DNA of 64,000 nt from Rattus norvegicus. Its lineage: Eukaryota > Chordata > Mammalia > Rodentia > Muridae. Below the pieces are notes generated by a model. That model did not search any database. It worked only from the letters and a program-made list of their open reading frames with translations, and had not been told where the DNA came from. Of the stretch, positions 56,010 to 64,000 are shown piece by piece. The stretch is from positions 69,694,702 through 69,758,701 of the forward strand of contig NC_086022.1 in assembly GCF_036323735.1 (NCBI RefSeq), in the 5' to 3' direction. The first letter of the stretch is position 1. Every line of letters begins with the position of its first letter. Position numbers and translations under genes: made by a program.

Positions 56010-57615
56010 GCATGAACATGTGTGCACCTCTGTATGTCTGAGAGGCCTGAAACAGGGACCCATCAGCTGAGGTGGGCTGGCAGAGTCACTGAGACTAAAG
56101 GTGCCTGAAGCTGCTGGGCAGACACTTGTTGGAAGATGTGAGAAGTTTGGCCTTCCTAGTCCTGACTTGATCTACCTGGCAGGGACTCAGTGACAGCTGT
56201 GCCTGAGGTCCCCAGTGAGAGCCCCCAAGACTCAGTCAGTGTGTCTGTGAACTCACAATTCTGTCATTCGGCTTGATGTGGGCATGTAAGATAGAGGTCT
56301 CAGCTCACAGTTGGTTGCCCCTGGCAGGAAAGATCAAGGAGCTGGGACTCCACTCCTGAAATCAGATCTTCTTCATTATCTTTTCAGAGACTGAGAACGA
56401 GGGAAGGAGATTTTCCTGAAGCCTCCTCCTGTCAGAACTGAGGGTTTGACTAATTAGATTGGATGGCCACATTGCACATTTTCAGCTGGCTGGGAGAGAA
56501 CTAAGAGGAACGGGAGGATAAAGGGAGGGAAGTAGGGAGGAAGGAGGGAAGGGGAGGGAAGACATTTTCCTGGCCTCAGGCCACAACCACACCCAATGTT
56601 CACACATGCTGGCCCTGAGGCTATGCCCCAGGTATATGCAACTTGTCACAAGGCCCACACAGGTTTGTGCTTGCCTCTAGTGAGGGAGTCTTGCACCCTT
56701 ATCCTGTGTCGCAGCCATCTTGTCAGTGTGACAGAACACTTGTGCTACATATTGATTCCTGTTGCAGCTAGGTGTGGGGAATGCAGAAAAAGTCCAGCCC
56801 GTATCAGAGAAAGGAGAGGGAGGAGGAGAGAGAGTGAGACCGAGATGGAAACACAGACTTTGCACAGGAGACAGGCATTGTAATCAACTGTTGCATAGTT
56901 CATTCCTGGGAATTGAAACATCCATCCTGGAGGGAGGGGAGAAGCTCCTGCAACTTGTCAGGCATAGGGAGTGTGGAATGTTACAAGATTTACTAGGTTC
57001 ATACAAGCAGCACCAATGGTGACAGGAAGGAGCCACTCCCATCATCAGAATTGCAAGCTATGCTGGGAGGGAACTCCGAGGGTGGGGTTTTGTGAGGAGG
57101 ACAAGAAATCACAGCTCAGAGCTGTCATGTTCACCGCAGACACCTAATGGCTGCTTACTTCCTCAAAGCTCTTCTAGGTTAGCTCAGTCTTGGGGGACCA
57201 GCCCCGCCTGTGTTCATACGTGGGAAGATGCTATGAAGTGCTCCCTTTCAGTGAAGATCATACCTGATTCGCCTCATCTGGCCTCTCCTGTACTCTCATC
57301 CTCACCATGCGCTCTTTCTAGACTCAGACGACCTGGTTCGAGTCTCCTTCCACTCACCCTCAACCTTGCACTACAGGCAGTTTGCAGTTTCTCTCTGTGG
57401 CACTGGCCTGATGACCTCAGGCTTCGTCCCAGTGCCACCTGACTTTGCCGTTGATAGCTCAAGCCAGTCTGTTCGTCTGTATACAGCTGCTCTCCATAAC
57501 TTCTTCCTAGTTGGACTTCAGACTTCCACATCTCAGAGCAGGCAGGCTTCCTGGTCCATTCTTCTTCAGCTATCCCTGGACGGTCAAATAGATGTTGTGG
57601 ACCAAGGGGCTTGAG
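56010..57615. other. Single-copy intronic sequence with a GGA-rich patch
   Basis: No gene is supported. A purine-rich patch (gggagg, gggaagtagggaggaagg) lies at about 56510-56562. Frames near 57092-57442 lack any recognised family. Confidence 0.5.
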
Positions 57616-57619
57616 ATGG

Positions 57620-57830
57620 AACCATCGTAGTCACCATTCACTAACCACCCTTTGTTCACATAGGCTGTGGTGTTATGCTCTTTCCTCGGAGGAGGAGGAA
57701 TCCAGTCTGCTGCTGTGGCTCTTTGCAGATAAGGTAACCAGGCCGGGGAGCAAGGAGCTACCCGGAGATCATCTCAGCCTCAAAGGAGCCTCCAAGTAAA
57801 GACTCAGAATCCTGGCCTGAACTTTGGCCC
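57620..57830 (+). repeat. Possible MIR SINE relic
   Basis: Weak MIR order: tcactaaccaccctttgttc, tctttgcagataaggtaacc, gactcagaatcctggcctga. Confidence 0.4.
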
Positions 57831-58925
57831 TGTAGCATTTTTTTTTCCATTTCTGCTTTTGGCTTATGTTATGTAAAACGGCCTAATGAGGTAAACATCC
57901 CAGCCGTTAGCATCTTAGGTCCCCTGCAGTGTCAGCCATTTTCCTTCTTCTCCTTCTGTTTCTGTGCCCAGCCAGTGCTAGGCTCTCACTGTGTACAATC
58001 TGTTCTGAGCTGTATCTTACTTGCAAGAGCAGCATCCAGAGGGGTCTTTAGTAGCAAGAAACCATCTCTAGAATTGGGAAAGCTTGGTAGCACAAAAACC
58101 CAATCAGCAGAGCCTTGCTATATGTTGCTTGGTAACGAAAAGTCCTTGCTTTTTGCAAACCATTACATGTCTCTCCACCCTGGCTCCTGCAGGGAACATA
58201 GTAAACCTTTTGGGACATCCAAACAGCCTGCAGCCCAGAGGCTGCCCTGAGCCTGTTCTCCCAGCACTCCTGTGGTGTTACTGCAGCAAGTCAGGCAGGG
58301 AGAGCAAACCTTTAATAGGACATTGCACTTAGAACCCTCCTTTCTGCAGAAACTCAAACAGGGACATTTCTTCCCTCACAACACTCCTGCCTGCCCATAT
58401 GTACTTCTCTGTACTTTATTCTACTCTCTTGGGATTTTTCCATAAAGCACATCCCCTAATTTGCTGAAGCATTTGACCTTCCCTGGATAGCATTTTTCTA
58501 AATTGACTTTTTCAGGGTCTGACCTAAAGAAACGAGGGGGAGGGGATTATAGTAGCATAGTACTACATTGAATTCATTAGCACCCATGTAAATGCCAATT
58601 CACCTGCTTAACTAGTTGGAGTGGTAAAAGCCAGTGCTGAAGATGGGTTGGCAAGAGGGAGGGTAGGTTTTCGTGGGGTGGAGAAGGATAGAGGTCTGAA
58701 GTGGGAGTGGAGAGGGGTATGGTACAGTCTTCTGTGTTAAAGACATCCATGTACTGAAAGAGATCTGAGACCCATTGTGTTGGCATAGCTGCAGCCTTCA
58801 AGCCACAATTCATCTGAGTGTGCAGGTCCAATTTGGTGCAGGGAATTAGTCAGAAGTCTAGCCTGGAGGCATTCTCACAGCTTCTGCAGATTGGAAGTTA
58901 TTTTCTGATGGCTGAGTAGACTGCT
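57831..58925. other. Single-copy intronic sequence
   Basis: No gene, array or assigned repeat is visible. Confidence 0.5.
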
Positions 58926-58930
58926 CTCGA

Positions 58931-58971
58931 TGCCACCAGGGGGAACTGGGCACAGCCCACTGGCCCCCTGC
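58931..58971 (+). promoter_or_regulatory. Candidate CTCF-binding core with an opposing weaker core
   Basis: The sequence tgccaccagggggaactggg closely fits the CTCF core (CCACCAGGGGGC-type) on the + strand. About 20 bp further, ctggccccctgc carries a CAGGGGGC core on the other strand. Binding is inferred only from the motif. Confidence 0.45.
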
Positions 58972-59090
58972 ATTATTTGTTCATTTACTTATTCGATATC
59001 CATGGAGTGCTTTCACTCCGAGAACCCCCGTGCTTGGTGCTGGAGGGGATATTAAAAGATATTCTGCTTCCCAAATTGGATGATGCATTT
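58972..59090 (+). repeat. L2 3'-end relic
   Basis: Landmarks: tatttgttcatttacttatt, tccatggagtgctttcactc, cttggtgctggaggggatat follow the L2 end. Confidence 0.55.
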
Positions 59091-59900
59091 CTAGGTACTG
59101 GCCAGGCAAGGAACCAACCTGCTTGCCGGTTGGTGTTTATTGACTACAGAGAGTACAAAGGACAATCTCGCCAATTTATATATATCAGGGGTCCCAACTG
59201 CAATACTTAAATCGGGATTCATTGTGGGGGAAATAAAAGCGACTTTTAAGACAAGACTGCCAGATCACAGAGGGTAGAAAGCATGGGGATTGTGTGGGAT
59301 CTGCCTGCCTTGTCCCTCTCACGGGAGCTGTCCAAGCTCTGGGTGCTGACAAGGAAGCTCAAGGGTTTACCCAATCAGAGCACAGCAGCCAACGTTGGTT
59401 GGTGATGTAGTAATGAGGTAGGCCTTGGTGCTGGCTGAGGGTGCCAACACCAAGAACAGCTCAGGGATGGAATGCTGAATCAAGGCATCGACGTCTAAGC
59501 ACACAGACTTCTGGCATCAAGGCCGGGGTGGAGACTATGAAATCATAGGTACGACTCTGGGATTCAGAACACCATGATTCATTTTCTAGGAAGGAGGTCC
59601 AGCCAAGGGGAATAAAGTCCTAGTTTTCCATGAAACCTGAACTAAGAGAGGGGGAAAATATGCAATAGATAACAGTAGCTAAGAGAAAACTAGGATACAC
59701 AAGGCAAAATGACCATAACGAGATGTAAGGCCATTTAAGTAAGAGCCACAGTTCCAGCAAGCACGAGGCTTGGTTATGGGACAAGGAAAAGGGGTTTTGA
59801 ATATGGGTGCGGTTGCAGAGAGGTGTCTGGGAGATGGAGATGCCAAGGCATAAAGGGTAGCAATATTCTAACTGTGGAGGCAAAGTCTTACCAGTAGAAC
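59091..59900. other. Single-copy intronic sequence
   Basis: No gene or clear repeat is visible. Confidence 0.5.
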
Positions 59901-59904
59901 TGAG

Positions 59905-60040
59905 TCTATGGCCCAGCAGTCCATATCATCTGGATGTAGATATGCACATTTCTAGGTCCCAAACCAGACACTAAATTGGAAACTTCAGGGTTGGGTCCCA
60001 CAATTCTGTAACACATTCAAGTTGGAGATCTTTTGGGCTG
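59905..60040 (+). repeat. Possible MER5-like relic
   Basis: Weak similarity: cagcagtccatatcatctgg, gcacatttctaggtcccaaa, tgggtcccacaattctgtaa. Confidence 0.4.
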
Positions 60041-60339
60041 AAGGGCATGCCATAGGCTGTTATGGTCAGAGGTGGCTCAGGATGGATGAACATGGGCGCC
60101 GTGTGAGGGCTAGGAAATGGAACCTGTTTCAGAGTATCCTCCGACGGGCTGTGCTGATGTGGGTATACAGTTTGGGAGATGTAGTTTCCATCCATCTGTG
60201 TTGAATGAAACAGCAGGGATGAGGCAAAGTGAATTTCCTCTTCTGCATTATGTGTTTAAATACCTGGCCTCAAACCTCTGTCTCGGATCTACAAAGTACT
60301 AAATTACTCAGAGGCAGTCTTCGCCGTGGGAGACTGGGT

Positions 60340-60500
60340 TGAGTTTGGGCTCTGCTGGCTCTTTAGATACTTGACCCCAGGCAAACAGTTGTAAGTGTTT
60401 TGAACCCAGTCTATGCCATCTGAAAAAACGAAGCAGTGATTTCTGTCTGGGGACTTATTATAAAGTTTAAATGAAATAAAATGATTCATGAAAGATCTCT
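60340..60500 (-). repeat. MIR SINE relic
   Basis: Reverse MIR-like order: tgggctctgctggctcttta, accccaggcaaacagttgta, tctatgccatctgaaaaaac, aaatgaaataaaatgattca. Confidence 0.5.
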
Positions 60501-61780
60501 TGGTAACTGCATAAAGTCTGACGCTAACCAACATTAGAGGCTTTCATGTTGGAACCAAGGAGATATCCTAGGTGCTGAGGTCCCCAAGAGACCCAGGGGA
60601 GATGCATCTGCAGTGGCGTTTTTCTCAATGAAGACCTTTCTGTTCTACACAGGGCAGCCCGTGAGTGGGCTTTGCTTGCCTGAGGTTGTGTGAGTTGTCT
60701 GTTAGGGGTTTGCTGTCTACACAGGTGTGTGCATCGGGAGCTCACATCAAGCGTGTGTGGGGTGGGAGTGGGAACCAGCTGAGAATGTTATTTTGTGACA
60801 GTGGCATATTGTGAGACAACTTTCAGAAGCAGAAGCTCCTGAGTGTTAGGGATCCTCAGTGGGAGAGTAGCAGCCCTTAATTTATCAGTTGTATCCAATG
60901 AGAATGCTGTTTAGACAACAATATGTTTCTGACAGAAAATTTATGTACTAGATGTCTGAAAAGCAACATTTCTTAGTTCTGAAGGCAAACACGACATGAG
61001 TGCATTTGCAGTGAAAATTGCCAGGCTCTTAAAGCAAGCTTTCTTTTCTCTGCTGTAGCCCAGCCCCGCCTGCTAGGAGGATGTAGCCAGCCTATCATAG
61101 GCTCTATGAAAAAGGAAAGTTTGTTGCAGAGGAGGATCCCCAGGGAGAGTCTGGCAGGGAAGTATGCAGGTGGGTAGGTGGGGCAGCTATGGGGAAAGAG
61201 GCTGCTTTATTTACAGCCCCTGCCTGGGTGGTCCACAGAGCTAGACTTGGCTGTGGGTGGGGCTTCTGCACGTTTGTATAGTTTACTAAAAAGGATCAGA
61301 ACTTCACAGTGATTGATGGCTAACCTTGTAGATTGCCTCTGAGCTACAGATGATTTTGGGAGCCGCCCGGTTCTCCTGCTCATGTTCTCCACTGTTGTTT
61401 GTTTTTTTGTTTTTCTCTCCCTTCTCTCCCTGGCGTTTAGTTTTAGCTTGAACTTGGAGGTTCATAGCAAACCAGAAGGCCTACATAATTCCAGGTCATT
61501 GTGGCTTCCTGAAGTAGTTGATCATGGAACAGTGGCCTAGAGGTCTTGAGAAGGGGAATTAAGACTTAATCTTATCTGGCTTGCTTTCCTCGCCTTGCAT
61601 GCCTCAGGTTACACTCCCTGGGAAGTTAGTATAGGGTACAATGCGACATTCTTAGGTCCCTTCGAACTCATTCCAATTAGCACCATCTAAAGGAACTTCC
61701 TGGTGTGATAAGTGTCCGCTCTGCCCAACATGGTAGGCACACACCACATTTGGTTGGTGAGTACTCGAAATATGATTCCT
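60501..61780. other. Single-copy intronic sequence
   Basis: No gene is supported. The stretch 60880-61050 is AT-rich, unbroken by repeats and could be conserved noncoding sequence. Confidence 0.5.
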
Positions 61781-61794
61781 TCACAATAATAGAC

Positions 61795-61920
61795 ATAAAA
61801 GTAGGGTGGGGACTCATAGGGAAGAATGAGAGGAGGCAGGGGGATGAGAGAGGGTATGGGTGTACCTGTGAAAGTAACCAAAAGGTATTACATGGCTAGT
61901 ATACAATAGTCAAAGACTTA
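61795..61920 (+). repeat. Possible L1 3'-end relic
   Basis: Weak likeness to rodent L1 termini: gggaagaatgagaggaggca, gggggatgagagagggtatg, atacaatagtcaaagactta. Confidence 0.35.
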
Positions 61921-63790
61921 AAAGAGAAAAGAGATATGACTGCTTTAACCAAGAACCCGAGTTTTAAATTGTATTTGATCTGAGTTAATTTAAATTTAAA
62001 TAGTCACAGATGGCCAGTGGCTATTGCATTAAATACAGCCATTCCAAATGAGCAATCCTTCTATTTCTTATGTGAATGCTACTTCCAAGTTTTAACCTGA
62101 CTATGCACTAAAAGCACACCTTTGTAGGCTACTTAGATATCATGGCCCTTGGCTTGGGGAGAAGAGTAGATATTTCTTAATAGCTATCAGGTCCTGCGAT
62201 TACAGGCTACCCTTGGCTTCCAGTGCCCACAACTCCAGAACTATCTGAAGCATTACTTGTCTTTTCTGCTGATCTTGGCTCCATGAAGGCAAAGAGAAGG
62301 ATAAGAAAGGAAGGTCTCACTATCTGTCTATGCCCATCACAAGAAGGTTCTCTGGGAAGTAGCCATAGAAGGAAGAAGGAATGGGTGTTATTTTGCAGGA
62401 GGCAGAACCTAGGCTGGGATGTATGTACAACCATGGCATCCTTTGGAAAGCATTAGCCTAGGCATGGCCATGCATGCAATCTCTTGATTCAGGCTGAAAT
62501 GGGCCTTGATCCTTCCACATTGGTCCCTTCTAAAGTGTGGGCTATTGAAGTGGGATGGTCTGGAGCAGGTGGCCCTCTATGTCTGCATAATCCCTAGAGA
62601 GCCCAGGACTGGAGGCTGACATCAGTCTCCCAGGACCTGGGTAACAACAGGTCCTGTGGTGAAGTGGGACTGCTCTGTGTCCCATCCCAGTCTTTACCAT
62701 GTAAGCATCTTCTGAAGACGTCTGCGTTTTCTAGGAAGGTAACTGAGATGCAAGAGGTAGGAAGCTCCCCATAGCAATAGGGAGAGATGTCCTTGGGCAT
62801 TGAATGTAGGATGCTTTGAGTGCAGAGTCTATGCTCTTCTGCCCACCCACCCCCAGGAGCCACCCACATCATCACCCATTGCCCTTCCTTTCTCCCAGTG
62901 GACCGCCCACTTCCATCTTCACCCTTCCTCCACTCTGCCTAACGTAAATGAGGCAGTGAGCAAGCAGGCTGCACGCCTGCCATCTAAGAGCTGGGACATT
63001 CAAAAGAAATGAAAGGAAGCTATTCATTTTCCACTCCTCTGTTTTTCTTCTTCATTTAATTACTGGTATCACAACAGGATTGTTTTCTATTGCCTTTCAT
63101 TGCAAATGTATAGTATTTCATCTACATTCTGAGTTCAAGATGCTCTTGTGGGCTACCCTAAAAACCCAATAATCATTTATAATAGACAGGACTTCTTTGG
63201 AAATGGGTTCTGAATTCTAACTAAGTGACTCACAGATGAGGTTTTTAGAACCGAAAGCTGGAGTCTTCGCATCTTTCTACTTTCTAGGCAATTTAGCCTC
63301 TGAATGAACTTGCCATCCCCACTCTGTCTACACCTGCCTTTGTTAGGGAGGATCCCCCTTCCCTCAAACTTGACACTCCCAGCCCACTCTATGAAAGCAG
63401 ACTCCCCACTCCTCCATGTTCTCAGCCTATAACCAGCTGCTGATACAAAATTAATGAATGTCCCTTGAGGTGCCCTTTGTAGGCTTAAATGAATGAAATC
63501 TGGAAACCCAACCAAGGAACATCAAGTGTCCTTGGTGTTAGGGATTTTTCAGTCTCCACCTCCAGTGTCACTTCACATTGGTAAAATGAAACTAATTAAT
63601 ATACATGTTCCCTGAGGAGGCTCTCTGCTTGGGCACCTGGCACCAAATTAGAAATGAGCAGTTAGAGGTGTGCGTGTAGCCTCCTAAAGCCGAGAGGCTG
63701 CTAAACACGGGCCTGGAGGTGACACATTTGACTGACATCAACATCTCTATTCCATCCATCCCCCATCACACTGCCTCACTCCCAGAACGG
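61921..63790. other. Single-copy intronic sequence
   Basis: No gene is supported. About 61970-62045 (taatttaaatttaaatagtc, ggccagtggctattgcatta) resembles an ancient mammalian DNA-transposon end. AT-rich homeodomain-like cores (ttaattactgg at about 63056, actaattaatat at about 63590) occur in otherwise unique sequence. Confidence 0.45.
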
Positions 63791-63803
63791 CAGAGCCTGC
63801 CTG

Positions 63804-63826
63804 GTTACCATGGAAACAAGGAAGTG
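63804..63826 (+). promoter_or_regulatory. Candidate RFX X-box followed by an ETS-type core
   Basis: GTTACCATGGAAAC (63804-63817) fits the RFX X-box consensus GTNRCC-N0-3-RGYAAC closely, with a 2-bp spacer and near-palindromic halves; the second half has one departure (GGAAAC). AGGAAGTG at 63819-63826 is a good ETS core. No nearby promoter or CpG island is visible, so an intronic enhancer is the more likely setting. Confidence 0.5.
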
Positions 63827-64000
63827 CAATTGTACACAAGTTACGCCTCCCCTCCACGCTCAGGGGCACATTCTCTAAGGAGAATGGGTATAGGGGAAGG
63901 GAAAGGTCCCTTCAGTCAGTTGTCCCTGAGTGTGGATGTGGTGTAATGCCAAGGGCAGTTTCCATGCCAGCTGCTTCCTCATCCTGTCAGTGTAGGACCC

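Larger units (their letters stand above)
52018..64000 (+). other. Tmem178b: Intron downstream of the recognised exon (5' part of Tmem178b intron 2)
   Basis: No further exon matching the TMEM178 membrane-span segments is seen up to the window end. The stretch is mostly single-copy, with few SINEs, several microsatellites, weak MIR/L2 relics and some candidate protein-binding motifs. Confidence 0.72.

Noticed and set aside
1..64000. A new multi-gene biological system
   Set aside because: The window is mammalian intron with one exon; no gene cluster, operon-like layout or unexplained coding module is present.

Overview
This window is mammalian intronic DNA from a murid rodent, most probably rat. 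It is full of rodent-specific retrotransposons: B1, B2 and B4 SINEs, Lx and rat-type L1 3' ends, and a URR1-like fragment. One nearly intact ID element has a perfect 16-bp target-site duplication, and one short L1 3' end matches the rat L1 tail. ID amplification is much stronger in rat than in mouse, so rat is the better guess, but the species call is an inference. There are no bacterial-style genes, no rRNA, no functional tRNA and no CRISPR array.

I can defend one coding feature: a 114-bp internal exon on the + strand (51904-52017). It has a pyrimidine-rich acceptor and a perfect GTAAGT donor, and is phase 1 at both ends. Its 37 complete codons read EIERCTYIKYHYSS...QDEWHAL, which I recognise as the TMEM178 family, best fitting Tmem178b. 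It carries two N-glycosylation sequons and lies in the lumenal/extracellular loop before the second membrane span. Everything from 1 to 51903 is then part of intron 1, and everything from 52018 to 64000 is part of intron 2. The other open frames are short and match repeats, microsatellites or chance frames.

Layout. 1-7.2 kb: L2 and MIR relics, two old L1M pieces, a B4, a young ID and an unusual 41-bp perfect duplication. 7.9-11.5 kb: a nested stack in which an Lx-type L1 split an LTR-like rodent repeat and its A-tail grew into a polypurine/polypyrimidine tract. 11.5-13.1 kb: a degenerate GT-rich zone. 14.4-17.6 kb: an LTR-like repeat, B4, B2, and an L1 3' end inside another B4. 17.6-24 kb: mostly single-copy sequence with MIR/B3/B4 relics, then an ID inside an LTR-like repeat and a 355-bp pyrimidine tract. 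24.7-31.6 kb: L1 ends, GT/CT arrays, a URR1-like fragment, a CCAT array and an L1 ORF2 fragment. 31.6-36 kb: mostly single-copy. 36-47 kb: old L1M with nested repeats, compound microsatellites and MIRs. 47-51.9 kb: GT arrays, a MER5-like relic, an Lx piece split by a B2, and an LTR-like repeat ending 48 bp before the exon. 52-64 kb: mostly single-copy intron with compound microsatellites and candidate regulatory motifs (tandem TGACAGCTA, a CTCF-like core, an RFX X-box).

I found no previously undescribed biological system. The observations most worth checking are the repeat abutting the exon acceptor, the 41-bp duplication, the nested insertions with readable target-site duplications, a 20-bp micro-insertion, and the motif candidates in intron 2.
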